A stretch of 64,000 nt of DNA from Syngnathus acus (Eukaryota; Chordata; Actinopteri; Syngnathiformes; Syngnathidae): the NCBI RefSeq assembly GCF_901709675.1, contig NC_051090.1, forward strand, positions 3,498,342 through 3,562,341, read 5' to 3'. Position numbers and translations under genes: made by a program. The notes below the pieces were generated by a model that made no database searches, had not been told where the DNA came from, and worked only from the letters and a program-made list of their open reading frames with translations. Below, in pieces: positions 12,001 to 23,995 of this stretch. Position 1 is the stretch's first letter; every line of letters begins with the position of its first letter.

Positions 12001-15000
12001 TTACAGTTCCAAATGGACCCACAAAAATAAATAAAATGCGAACAATGTATTTTTTAATGTGAACTATACGAGATATAACTACAATGATACTAGCTGTATT
12101 ACTGCAATAACAATTTTTGGGGTGAGTGCTTCAGCAAGGGCTTTTCTTTTTATTTTTTTTTAATGAAGTACTTACCAGCATCTTGTACGTCATTTAAAAT
12201 GTTGTTGAAAGCCAGAGCGCTGTTGTTCAAAGTCAATCTGGCCATTTCCTCTCCCATATTCATCAGTCTGTTAGTGACATGAGTGGCAGTGTCATTAGTA
12301 ACAGAAGTTTCTCTTTTGGCGGATTGGATCATCACATTCATGTCATCTGAAATACAAAAAGACATTTTATGGTGTGACATTCCTACTAATCCTCTTAAAA
12401 AGTACATCATTAATTCTAAAACACACAGTATTATGATTTCAGAGTCCATTTCAGCAAATAATATTTTTTAAAGGTATTCAAACTCTCCTTACTTTCGTTA
12501 CAATTGCATTTTTGTGGTTTCTATACTTGTGACATGTTGATGACGGTTTTAAAAGTGTGCTGAATTCCAACTGTATCGTAACGTAAAATTTTAACGTCAC
12601 ATACTAAACCACTGACCTCTTTTGAGGCTTTTGATTTCATGGCTCACTCTGGAGACGTCAAATCGCAGAGATTCTCTTTTGTCTTGCTGCCTTTTCATGC
12701 CATCTTTGCATGCGTTCAGTGACTCTGAGAGCGCTGTTGGACAAAAGATGTCATCATGCGTCACCTCCTCATTTTAAATAGAGCTTCACATTTCTTTTTT
12801 TTTTTCGTGGTTACACACTTATGAAGTCAGTCTGGGTGTGATTGGCTGTAGTCCACACGCTAGTGAAATACTCTCTCATGGACTCAGATGTCAAGAGCAG
12901 ACCACCCTGTGCCATATCCTAATTTAGTCAAAGAACAATGTTAAACATTTTTTCATGAGCTGAGCCACCGCGAACAAGACAGGGCTAACTCCATTTTTGT
13001 CATTTTGAAGTGAAAACAGAGAAGGTGAATTTGAAAATAGTTGGCACGATCCATTATTTCACTTTGTATTTTTTTTAAGCTCAGGTGCTAGTTTTTCCAT
13101 CTTGGTAAATGTTTTTTCATCGGCTGGAGATAGATTTGACAGATTTTGGAATTTAGACCACTGTTGCACTAAACCAGTCAGCCATAAGAAACATGCTCTC
13201 AACCAAAATGACAGAAATGGAGTTCACCCACTTTGGTTGTCAGTGGCGCAACTAACCCCGCCGGCACTTAATTCACCTTTAAGGTTTCGTCAGCAGCCTT
13301 GTCGGCCTGATGCGCAGCCATTGCTGCCTCCTCCGTGTCAGTTGTGATGTTCTTCAATCTGTTGGGCTCACTGGACCGCTTTGTGCCGTCAGCCGTGGGA
13401 ATCATTCTGTCATGACATTCGGCACAGTGGTCAGCAAATGCCACAAATTGTTCATCTCTCAGATAAAAGACGATTTGATACGTATCCTGATATGAATGTG
13501 TGAGTGTTATTTAAAAAATGAAGTGTACACCAACTTTTGCATGTCTGTGGCCAATCTGCCAAGCTCCCGCGCATGCTCCTCAGCCTCGCCGATGATCTCC
13601 GTTCTGACCACACGGTAGATGTCATTCATCCTATTTCGCAGCAGTCGCTCGGCACCGTCCAGCTGAGCCGCGTTCTCCTCGAAAGTCTGCCGGGGGCAAA
13701 GACGAGAAAACGGCGTCAAACCGAAGCAAAGGAAAGGAAGACCTGCGCTCACGTGTTTGACGTCCAGCAGCTTTAAGAAGACGTCGGAGATGTTCTGGAA
13801 CTGATTTCTTCTTGTTCTTTCATGCAATGCACGGATTGAACGTGTTTGTGTTGTGGTTGGACCGTGGCCATGCCGCCGAGTCTAAAAATTCAAGACAACG
13901 TCAGGTATTTGGAGGAATGAAAAAATGCATGCTATGTCATTTCAATTTCAACTAGCATGCTATTTAGGCCAATATGCTAGCAAGCTGACTTACCAGCACA
14001 TGTCGCAGAGTAGAGGCACTCTTCAAATTAACATGTCTCGCTCTTCCAACCGCGAACTTTGCACCTGACACAAGGCCAGTCATGTGCCCCAGAAGAGCCT
14101 GTGATGCCAGCAGAGAATTGGCAGTCTGGTTCAGAGTCTGTTGATTGGGTCTCACGGCGGCCATCTTGGTTATCCCGTCCAGCACTGAGAAGGACATGAG
14201 AGAAAATGTATTCTATTAGTAATGTAGTAGCATTGGTTTGAACGTCAGAGTTGTCGGGCGTTCATTTCTTTCAGGGTGGGGTCTTTTAGAAATTGTTTCC
14301 TATTATTTTGTTTTTACATTCAAATTTCTTTTTGTTCATTATTTTTTTCCTCATTCCTTTATATATTGTTCTATATTTACACTAACTAGCAAAACGTTAT
14401 CTGACTCAAGATGGATGAAAAAGCTGAAGATAAAATCTGTCATCCTCATTTATCAATTCATCCAGTTCAAATAATTGCTACACGTCAGCTATAAAAAATG
14501 CCACGTAGCTGAGTTTTGTATTTTGTACTTCCACGCCCTTATTATTTGCATGTACACATTGCTTAGTCTACATCACATTTTTTCGCCATCTCCCTCTGAC
14601 CGCGGGTTGAGCCCCCGGTCGTCGCCTCTCCGCAAACCATGCGGCTCATTTCCTCCACGAGCCGGCGAGTCTCCTCGATCACGGTCGCCTTGTCGCTTCC
14701 GCCCAGCCTGATGGCATCTGCCGCCCGGCTCGGCCGCTTTATTAAATCTGACAAACAACAAAAGCACACCATCACGTGAGCCATCGGTGCAATGATGTGA
14801 TGTGTTTAATCGCTTACCTGGGAATGACGCCATGATGGATTCAGCATGGCCGAGGAAAATTTTAGCCCTTGTCTTTGACCCTTTTTTGCGACTGTGAAGG
14901 GCCTCATTCACTAGAGAAGACAGTTGAAGGACCTACACAAACAACAGATTTTTTTCTCTGATTTTTTAATAGGTCTTATAGTACCCCGTGATGCTCACAG

Positions 15001-16974
15001 TGATCCCTTCGACTGCGGGCTTCAGTAGGTCTACCTTGTTTCTAAGATGGTTCAGATCCTTTCCAATCGCGTTCACATCTTCTTCCAGCTGCTCAATCTC
15101 CAGATATCTCCTGGCACCTCTGTAACTCTTTACTACTCTCTGAAGGGGGGAAAAAAGCAATAAAAGAGAAGCCCATTGAGGTTACCGCAGTCTCTGAATT
15201 TCCAGGAGTGTCTAGGTCACGGAGGTACCTCCACGTCAGAGACGATCGCCTGAGGATGGATCAGTGTTAAAACAGGAGCAGAGATGTGAGCCAGCCCACG
15301 CAAGTCGCCCTCGTTGGCCCTCAAGCGAGGAAGCAAAGCTTCAGTGCAGCACTTCAAGGCTGACACGGAATCACAAGGAGAGGCTTCATTACTACAAAAG
15401 TGGTCCACTGGTAAAGCTTAGTGCTTAGGGAGGAGATTGGAAGAAGCTCACCGTGGAAATGATCCTCACAACTGTTGTTACCAGGTGAGATGTATTCTAT
15501 GAGAAAAGTAAATCATTAAAAAAATAATCGATTTAAAATAATGATAATTGTTTCAATTATAATTATCAATCATTTTTATATTGTAATTCATTTTAAAATA
15601 CTAGTAGTTACAATAGTAGTAGAATCATTTTGCCTTCCCTAATACTGTATTTACTGTATTCAATGACAAAACTGGAAGTCTTTGCACTAATTTCTCATCC
15701 AAAAAAATGTTTACCTCCAGTCAGGGAATGACAAATGTGCCCATCGCCGTCTGTGTCGCACTTGCATGGCTTGCAGCTGCCACCGCGCGTTTCTGGGTTA
15801 CCATAGTAACCAAACGCACATCTTCAAGGCGGGAAAAGAGCCAAAGAAAAAAACGGACTGGTATCATTTTGGGCAGAATATGCTGATGATATCGCAGCGG
15901 GACAAACCTCTCACATCTGGATCCCGCATAGCCGCGTTTGCATAAACACTCGACCACCCCGGCGCCAATGTTCATGCACGCCAAAGCTCGACTTGGACAA
16001 GACAAATATGCAGAATTAGACACCAACAAGGTGCAGAGCAGGAAGATTAGCTTTGGCTAAGTGACTTACTTGTTCCACGTGAAGGGACACGGACAAACGC
16101 GGCAGGATTTTTGGGCCGCGTCGCCATGGTAACCCTCCTGGCATCGTTCGCAGTGGTCTCCCGCCGAGTGGAACTGACAGTTCTGGAAGTTGTTTGCATG
16201 ACACCAACAAAAATGTCATCAAAATGTTTTCAACGGGCTAACTTGCAACAGTACGCAAATATATTTTACCAACCACACATTTCCCCGTGAGCTCGTCACA
16301 CTGGTCGGAGAGTCCGTTGCAGCTGCATGGTACACATTGACCTCGTAAGGGCCCGCTCCACTCTCTGTAGAAGCCGGAATCGCACTTCTACAAGGACACA
16401 CACACACAGTTTGATTGTGGGTCAATAAACAAACACTCCAACATCTCTTGACCCAACTCGGATGAATCATGGCACAGTAATCAGAGCGCAAAGTGATACA
16501 TTGCACCTGTGTGCACTGTTCCAAGTGTTTTGTCAGGCTCACTCGCAGCTCTATTTGTCACACACCGCACAGACGGCGCTCAGAACGGGAGCGAGAAATG
16601 TCACCGTGTCATACAAAGTGCCTGCACTTCAAAATAGAGCTTTCTTGTTTGTTTTCATCTCGACATATTTTTATTTCCAAGGACATAAATGAGTTTACAT
16701 TTTGCTTTATTCCTCAGTGATGAATGACGAATTTGAAAAAAAGGCCAGTAATGGAAGCAAGTGCATAATTTGGTGCTGATCCAAACAGGATTATTGCTCA
16801 GTGTTATCTTTGTAAAGTCAGACTACTGTTTTCGCTGAAGCTCTCTCGTCAAACGCCGTCAGATCAGTGCAGGTATAGCTAAGGAAGTCAGCCCATGCAT
16901 ATTACCTGCGCAATGAGGCTTCCCGTCCGGTCGCTCTGGGATGGATCGCAGAACCTTTTATGGCCTGGTGGCAT
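6001..16974 (-). CDS. lama3: Laminin subunit alpha-3, short (alpha-3A-like) form
   Basis: This is a secreted basement membrane protein, the alpha chain of laminin-332, which anchors epithelia through integrins. Reading leftward, 38 exons give about 1655 residues (human alpha-3A is about 1720). Order: LE (EGF-like) modules in 16274-16387, 16070-16182, 15908-15991 and 15715-15821; coiled coil 15496 to 11823; LG1-LG5 from 11584 to the TGA at 6001. Remaining exons: 16906-16974, 15452-15496, 15229-15407, 14999-15139, 14818-14932, 14601-14747, 13994-14184, 13753-13881, 13535-13686, 13277-13358, 12819-12918, 12617-12733, 12176-12346, 11823-11974, 11399-11584, 11083-11234, 10644-10806, 10394-10521, 10174-10324, 9988-10092, 9788-9921, 9555-9672, 9150-9278, 8918-9075, 8759-8869, 8520-8667, 8234-8352, 7753-7933, 7365-7508, 7127-7286, 6730-6857, 6558-6648, 6215-6319, 6001-6149. 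The LE text CERCQEGYHGD and the ends of LG1-5 match LAMA3 better than LAMA4. The 5' exon is uncertain: it opens MPPGHKRF without a signal peptide, so a signal exon is probably missed. Confidence 0.9.
6914..6975. mobile_element. Probable hAT-type transposon remnant
   Basis: It starts CAGGGGTGGGCAAACT, which resembles the terminal inverted repeat of Charlie-like hAT elements, followed by a degenerate CCGG-rich stretch. It lies in the lama3 intron between exons 6730-6857 and 7127-7286. No second end or transposase is visible, so this is a fragment at best. Confidence 0.4.
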
Positions 16975-18803
16975 CTGATGTGCAATGGAGGGACTAACCC
17001 ATGCCAATGAAAACACTAAAAACCAAACCCAGGCTTTTATATTCTTTGGCATTATTCAATGGCGGACGCAATGTTCCTGCTCTGGTGATGAATCGAGTTG
17101 AACCTTGGAGCTTTTTTTTTTTTTCCATGAAACAGGCGGGACAGACGAAAAGGGAAAGTGAGAGAGAGTGTTCATTGGGGTTCAAGGTTCAGTAAGGTGT
17201 GGTTGCACCTTGTTGAGTTATTTGGTTAGAACACTGCTTGGACATGTGGTAATTACACTGTAAAAATAAAAATAAAAAAGTTGGGGGAAGGCCCTGCATT
17301 TTTTTTAATTAAACAGTCCCAAATATAATAATAAGAAAAAATAGCCCAAATGGTTTTTTTTGTTGTATTACCTGTTCTTTCCTTCGGCATTGTCATACAA
17401 AATGGTGTCCCTGACTCTGCATTTTTTTATTTTTTTATTTTTTGACTTACAGTTTAGCTGTGCAAGGCGATTTTCAATTGCGCCCTCTGTGGTTATTCAT
17501 ACTATGATGTTTATTGATAGTGCTGCCAAACATAAAGAGATTGGAGGGGCAGACGGAGAGAACAGAGGTGACACTGGAAACAGGAAAATGAAACCACAGC
17601 AGAACAGTCGCTGAATGTTCATGATATATATGACAACAAGAACATTACAACATCTTATCTCTGAATGGAATGACAACCAATTTGGGACGGATGCGGCAAC
17701 TACTAATCAATAAGAGGGAGGACATGGGACAGGAAAGGACAGGGCAGGACCGGGGAAGTGAGTAAGGAGGTTTGCTGGACAAAATATTTGGTGAAAAAGT
17801 CTGTGGGGCCTGTCTTTTTGCTTTAGAGCTTCACAGAGGGCAAAGAAAGGTCAGATACACAGAACTAAAGTGCTCACCATCCACTTGTCTTCATAATCGA
17901 CTCGCCAAACTTATTCATGGCCACGGCGAACCGGGCCTCCTCCCTGTAGGAAAACCTTGATTATTCTCCTCAATCATACGCTTGTTCTGCTCCCAGATGA
18001 TCCACTTGTGAGGGTCATCCATACACAGTCACAGTAAACGGAGGTGAGCCGTGTGTGTGGTTTCATGGTGTCATTTTAGGACACGCCATGGCTGCTCTTC
18101 CACATCTCCCAGTCGGTGATGACCAGCTCATCCGAGTCGCATGAAACGCAAAGCCGCACATATTAAAACTGTAACAAACTTACTATTATCCACCATAAAA
18201 ATCAATGAAACGCATCTACTCTTCTCACAAAAGTTCAGAATATTAGCCTCCCGTCTCAGGTGAAATTGAAGGATTAACCTAAAATGCACTTTAACCTTTA
18301 AAGGTGAATTCAATTTGACCCACTCTAAACTTTTGAACATCTGTTTTAGTATTTTCCACAACTTGCTGTTCTCTAACAAGAAGCTAACTGGAAAAATGAA
18401 AAACAGGTGTTTTATCCATGAAAATTGTACCTTGAAAATGGCCTCTTCCTTCATGGAACATCTTTGTTGGGGATAAATTGCAATGTTCGGTTTCGTTTTG
18501 ACCTAGTTTGGTCGAAATGTGTACAGAATAATTCAAGGATTAAACTTGTGTTCAGAAATTTGACCTTGAGCTCACAAACCCGCGCAAAAGGTTAGCAAGG
18601 CTTTTACTTTTTTAGCGTACGTGTATCAGCAGCGCCCCCTAGTGGCTCGGAAGGTTTATCTCAGCGTTTGTAAGCAGCACTGCGGATGAAGCTACTTCTT
18701 GGCATACCTGCTGCCGCATGCCCGCTGTGGTTGTGCGGATTCGAACACATCACAGCTCAGAATGAACCAGAAGGAAGAAACATGACAGCGTGAAAACTGC
18801 AGG
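16975..18803. other. Intergenic: lama3 / ankrd29 divergent region
   Basis: About 1.8 kb separates the first recognised lama3 exon from the ankrd29 start codon. Apart from the cathepsin-like fragment listed separately, I find no laminin N-terminal (LN) exons, no clear signal-peptide exon and no RNA gene. It probably contains the lama3 and ankrd29 promoters. Confidence 0.6.
17901..18156 (-). pseudogene. Cathepsin L/S-like propeptide fragment
   Basis: Three blocks on the minus strand resemble the I29 propeptide of cathepsin L/S/K proteases. Block A (18079-18156) gives LCVSCDSDELVITDWEMWK then SSHGVS and runs into an in-frame TAA at 18076-18078. Block B (17955-18016) gives HKWIIWEQNKRMIEENNQ in another frame. 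Block C (17901-17951) gives EEARFAVAMNKFGE and needs a further frame change relative to B. The order and spacing match the ERFNIN-type propeptide. The stop codon and frameshift, and the absence of a catalytic domain nearby, indicate a decayed gene fragment rather than a working protease. Confidence 0.7.
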
Positions 18804-20824
18804 ATGTCTTTCAAGGTAAAATAAATAAGCAATGCGCATAATATGTTCCCTCCCATACCACCATGTTTTCCTCCATCATGAGCAATGCGATTGGCTGTTT
18901 ACATGTGATGATGCAGAGCCCATCGCATGTGTGCATGTTTTTTTTTGTTTTTTTTTAATCTAAACAGGCTTGTTTTTGTGTGTCCTCAAGAAGGACACAC
19001 CGCTGGCCAATGCCGTGTTCTGGGCGGCCCACAAGGGGAACGTGGCTCTTCTCCAGCTGCTGCTTAACAGTGGACGAGTGGATGCAGACTGCAGGGACAA
19101 AGTAGGAGCTATAATCATGCATGAAATAGGAAATGTGGGCAAATGTGCATTTGGGGGTATAAAGGTTCTCTTTGCTGTGTACAAATACAATTTTGATCTA
19201 TTTGAGTGGCTCTCTTTTGGGAAGATAAGTCATTTTGATGCTTTCCATTCAGTGCGGAACAACGGCGCTGATGGTGGCGTCCTACGGCGGCCACAGAGAG
19301 TGCGTCAAAGATCTCATCATGCAAGGAGCTGACATCAATTATCAGAGAGAGGTATCATGAGAATACCAAAGATTGACATGGTTGTGCAATTTCACGACTG
19401 GACCATATAGTAGGTCTTCTTTCATATTTATTTGGATTGTTTTTATGGTTCTCCACAGACAGGTTCTACCGCTCTGTTCTTCGCTTCCCAGCAAGGTCAC
19501 AATGACATCGTCAAGCTCCTCTTTGAATTTGGTGCCTCCACAGAATTCCACACCAAGGTGTACTTTTGTAAAAGTTTGTTGATCACTAGATCTGTATTTG
19601 GTTGACATTTTGTCTCGTGGCAGGAAGGAGGCACTGCTCTTACCGCAGCTTCCCAGCATGGACACGCCAACGTGGTGGAGACGCTGCTGAAAAACGGTGC
19701 CAACATTCACGACCAGCTGAACGTGAGCAGCTCTCTCTGGAATCTTGTAAAATGGTGCTCTTAGTAGTGTGCGCACATTGGCCACCAGGGAGCAACGTAA
19801 TAAAAAACACAGAAAAGACAAAAAAGTGACTCAGGAAGCTGCAGTAATATGAGTCATTTTTTGCAGAGGATAAAGAAGATATGCCTGCAAGTAGTCTTAT
19901 AGTATATAAATATTTGTACATATATCCATTGCCTAGTCTGCCTATTTAGGACTGAGCTCTTCTTCTTTTCGATTCCTTTATTTCTTTGCCAGGATGGTGC
20001 CACGCCTCTTTTCCTGGCTGCACAGGGCGGTCACGTGCCCGTTATCCGTCAGCTGCTAGCGTCCGGCGCCAAAGTGAACCAACCAAGAGAGGTCCGGATG
20101 CCTTCTCCATCTCATTTTTACTCTCATTTATAATAATTTTGTCTTACAGGATGGCACTGCCCCCCTGTGGATGGCAGCTCAGATGGGGCACAATGACGCA
20201 GTCCGAGTGCTCCTCTTGCGGGGGGCGGATCGAGACGCCTACAGAGAAGTCAGTCAGGCTTAATTATGACTAATCAGAAGCAGCTTTTCCGCAATAGTTG
20301 TGACTTCCGATTCTATTTGGCATATTTTTAATATTCATTTGCTTTCTGTCACAAGGATGGCTCCACGGCGTTATTTAAAGCGGCTATGAAGGGACACAGT
20401 AGCGTCGTTGAAGAGCTCCTCAAGTTCTCTCCTTCGCTCGGCCTCCTCAAGGTAGACCAAGAATTATCAAATCTGGTTGACAATTATTATATTGCGCAAT
20501 ATCAAGCAAACTCCTGTTGTCCACAGAATGGCTCGACGGCCCTCCACGCTGCCGTCGCAAGCGGGAACATCCAGAGCGTTCAGCTCCTCCTCAGCGCAAA
20601 CGCCGACCCCTCGCTTGCCAACCAGGTCGAGAGCTGAAAAGCGCCAAAGACAGGAAGTGACGTCGCCTTCACTTCCTCTTCTTCTCACCTGTGTTTTACA
20701 GAACGACCAGCTCCCGGCCGACATCGCCAAAAGTCAACGCATTTTGAGAGTTCTGCGTCCTAAAGTCTTGAGTGCGATGGCAGATGACAATCATTGTTCC
20801 TGTCTCAGCATCTGCTTGCACTAA
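18804..20824 (+). CDS. ankrd29: Ankyrin repeat domain-containing protein 29
   Basis: This encodes a protein made almost wholly of ankyrin repeats; its molecular role is unknown. Exons: 18804-18815 (MSFK), 18991-19101, 19253-19351, 19459-19557, 19624-19722, 19993-20091, 20150-20248, 20356-20451, 20527-20625, 20702-20824. Total 311 residues (human 301). Exons 3-9 are 99 nt (one is 96), all in phase 0, so each encodes one 33-residue ankyrin repeat. Repeat motifs seen include TALFFASQQGHNDIV, ATPLFLAAQGG and STALHAAVASGN. The start KDTPLANAVFWAAHKGN matches human ANKRD29 closely. It sits next to lama3 as in human 18q11.2. Confidence 0.95.
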
Positions 20825-21404
20825 AATCAAACATTGGCGCCTTGAGATATGAGTGACCTCAGAGGTTTTTTTTTAATTAGGGAAGGTTTACTGTCAAACT
20901 AGTCATAATATGGAGAGTTACACATTACGTATTCAAAGCAACCACTTAGACTTTAGTTCGCTAGCTTAAGGCTAATGCTAGAATAATTAGCATCGATATG
21001 GCTGTGTTGTTACAACGCTTCAATGCAGCGATAAAACTTTTGTCTCAAGGCACCATTGTGTGATGTCATGAGTGAATGATATTAAATGGCACAAATAACA
21101 CCCCAGTCCACAAGATATGCAAATCACCATCACAAGAGTGACATTTTTAATGTTTCTTTGCCATTTTAATATGTGCATTAAAGTATGGAGTTGATGTGAA
21201 TGCAAAGAATTAAATCCAAAAGGCATTAAATAACCTTAAGAGGTATTTTGTGAACAAACATCTGAGATAAACACACATATCATTATGAATACATTTAATT
21301 GTTAAAATACATCTCTTGGATGAACAGTCAGGGATTTAGCGGGGACATTCATAATATATTAGCACGTTTAGCTTCACAACTTTGCTTGTAAATAACATCC
21401 TTCA

Positions 21405-21443
<39 letters not shown>

Positions 21444-21814
21444 CTTGTTGAAATGAAGTTATTGACCTCACAGAGCAGCCCACTTGGGAACTTTTGTTTG
21501 AAATGCAAATCGGGAGTGTAGCTGGTGTAACTAAAAGCTTCCATGAATTCGAACATATAAAAATAAAACATATAGTGAACAAAACACAAAACAATGATAT
21601 GGCTTTTAAGCTCAAAAGTACAGTGTAATGCGTAAAAACAAAGTCTTTCTTCTGTTAGCCATTTTTAACCTTCGAAAATCTACGTTGGTTCATGTCAAGC
21701 ATCACATAGCGCTGCATTGGAGAAAGTGCTGGATTTAAGATTTTAGGACAAGGCTTCCTACACAGAGAGGAAAACATATCGGCTCTAGTAGAACAACACA
21801 GACATGCAAACTAC
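20825..21814. other. Intergenic, convergent ankrd29 / plekhb2 3' flanks
   Basis: A 990-bp AT-rich interval holding the presumed 3' UTRs of both genes. It contains a 34-nt poly(A) run at 21408-21441. I see no further gene in it. Confidence 0.6.
21408..21441 (+). repeat. Poly(A) tract, 34 nt
   Basis: An uninterrupted run of 34 A residues in the 3' flank shared by ankrd29 and plekhb2. It could be the tail of a retroposed sequence, but no recognisable body or target-site duplication is seen. Confidence 0.8.
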
Positions 21815-22908
21815 TTAGAAGACAGTGAAGAGTGAGCCCAGCGCCAGACCCGTGGCCGCTCCTGCCAGCACGCCCATGGCCATGCCGTCACCGTTGTCGC
21901 GCTGGCGCTCCTCAATCACCACGTGGTTGACGCCGGGCGCGCCGTAGTCACCTACCAGGGAAGAGAAGAGCAACCGCCGGCTCAAGATTATCACACACAG
22001 TGATCCCTTTTAGTGGTTCAACTTTACTAATCTTACCTTGGTACTGGTAAGGGTAGGCAACGGCGTAGGACTGCCCGTCAGCGGCGTATACGATCTGAGT
22101 CGCTTGAGGAGAAGCTGCGACATAATTTCCGTATGGGCCTTGAGTGTAGAACTGATGAGGGCAAAAAAAAAAAAAAAGTACCATGAAAGTTCTCTCAAGA
22201 CCTGGTGGATAATATAATAATTTTTATAACTTCTATTTTACTTGGGGTGGGGGATCATATGGTGGCGGAGCAGAGGCCATCAAATCTGGCGTGAAGCCCA
22301 CCTGAGAAGCAGTGACCATCTGAAAATGTCAAATAAAAGACATAAATACTTTGAATTGTGCAACTACCCTAACTACAGTTTACCATGTTAATTCTGGAAT
22401 CCTCTAGTGCCATAGCCCATGCCCTGTAATGAAGAACAAAGACCATTTTGCAACCACAATGAAGGACAATGAGATTATTAAAAGGGTTCTTACAGGGCAT
22501 CATCTGCGCTGTCTGCACACAGGCTGATAACCCTTCCGTCCCTGCACACAATCTGGAGCAACGCGTCGCACGTCTTGCCGTCCGGAGGGTTCAACTCTGC
22601 GACAGAAAAGGTGTCACCGACCAAAAACTTCAACCGTGGAATTCAATAAAACCTTACCTTGACACGCGGCGGCACCGCGAATGTTGATGCAGTCCACCCT
22701 CATGTGGATGTCGTCCTCCAGGTCCCGCCGTTGCTTGTCGTTGTAGAAGACTAGCCGCCCGTCGGACCACAGGTCGAACCAGTTCCTCTTCCAGCGTCGC
22801 AGTATGGTACCTGTCGAGGAGGTCAGAACATTGGAGGGAAGTACGACGGCTGTGCAAATGATGTGCCTTACTTTGCCTGTGGAGCCAGCCACTCTTCACC
22901 ATAGCCAT
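21815..22908 (-). CDS. plekhb2: Pleckstrin homology domain B2 (evectin-2)
   Basis: Evectin-2 is a tail-anchored membrane protein of recycling endosomes whose PH domain binds phosphatidylserine. Exons in transcript order: 22872-22908, 22658-22810, 22494-22596, 22384-22423, 22242-22319, 22037-22151, 21815-21950/51; total 220 residues (human 222). The PH domain fills roughly residues 1-110, with WFDLWSDGRLVFYND and LQIVCRDGRVISLCA. A proline/tyrosine-rich linker (PPPYDPPPQ) and a tyrosine/alanine-rich stretch follow. The C-terminal hydrophobic anchor reads MGVLAGAATGLALGSLFTVF before the stop. The start is ATG GCT ATG GTG (MAMVKSGWL), against human MAFVKSGWL. PLEKHB1 is the alternative, but the tail matches evectin-2. 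Confidence 0.93.
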
Positions 22909-23995
22909 GTTGGAGGCACCTAAACACACCGATAACATAGACTGTCAAATTTTGCTTAATTAGAACAAAAATTATATCCTACAAATAACATTCGTTAGGG
23001 GCATGCAGAGCAATTACAAGCTTTTCCACTAGATGGCAATCAACCTGTGTTTATTTTTTTTTACTTGAGGGGGGGGGGGGATTTTTATTTGGTAGCGTGC
23101 GATCGATGTTTTTTCTGATTTCGGTGTTTTTTTCTTAATGTTGGGAAAGGCTGTCAGTGTCGGCGTGACGAAGGGTGTGGTGTGTCCAAACAAACCTTGT
23201 GACCGCTGCAGCCTTCCACAACATGTCCTGATTTCGATTTGTTCTGCTACTTGTTTTAAACGGGTGTAAAACGCCAGTACTTCATGGTTTTTTTTAGCAC
23301 AATGAGCACAAAACACGTCCATAATGTTCATAATTTGACAAAATAAGTCGCACTTGCCTGGTTTGTGATCGTTGTGGGAAAGATAGGCTTCAACTTCCAA
23401 CGTAAACGCCGAAGTAATAGGTCTTGAAGAAAATAATAAAACTGACTCTCCTCCTGGCTTGTAACGTGAGGAACGTTACTTAAAAAAAATTGCATTAAAC
23501 CTTCAAGCGAGAGTTTTAAAACAGTCGGGTGACCGAGTATGGTGGCTTGAAACGAGTTGAAAATTCTTAACAGGAAGTATTTATGCTCGATGATGTAATC
23601 TATGAGATGACACGTTTGGAAAGTGCTAGCAAAAAGAAGAGTGTGTTCGTTTTGAGTTACTTGTTTCCTAAAGCAGTCACATGGAAGCCATCGTCCTGAT
23701 TTGTTCTGTATATATGGGTAATGCAGTATATTGCATGCTCAATGCGATGGCAAATATTTATTGGCTTAATATACAATAGTACCACTTATTTTTCACTGCA
23801 TATGTGAAGAACAAGCAGGTAAAGTTTATTATATAGTACTTATACACCCGTTGCTGTTCCACTAGACACCCACCGGCGGTCGACCTAGTGTAACAAAACA
23901 AACTTCATGCAAAAAAAAATGCCTGCCCACAATTTGGCAGCACTAACGACGTGACGTCACATGCAGGCGCTTCACGTTCACGCAACTAATCCGAA
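22909..23995. other. Divergent promoter region plekhb2 / ing5
   Basis: About 1.1 kb between two start codons facing away from each other. It probably holds both 5' UTRs and promoters. A G-run sits near 23068-23078. A 123-codon open frame at 23029-23400 on the minus strand has no recognisable domain and is treated as chance. Confidence 0.6.
23952..23959 (+). promoter_or_regulatory. CRE palindrome TGACGTCA upstream of ing5
   Basis: A perfect cyclic-AMP response element palindrome (bound by CREB/ATF factors) lies 36 bp upstream of the ing5 start codon in a CpG-bearing region. Its position fits a core promoter or 5' UTR element. Function is inferred from the motif alone. Confidence 0.5.

Noticed and set aside
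6001-16974. Identity as lama4 or lama5
   Set aside because: The LE module text and number and the neighbours osbpl1a and ankrd29 fit lama3; lama4 has an extra LE module and lama5 lies beside OSBPL2 in human.
18128-18454. 108-codon open frame on the minus strand
   Set aside because: AT-rich with no domain; it only overlaps the cathepsin relic in the wrong frame.
23029-23400. 123-codon open frame on the minus strand upstream of plekhb2
   Set aside because: No recognisable domain, composition like non-coding DNA with a poly-C/G run inside, and it overlaps a presumed promoter region.
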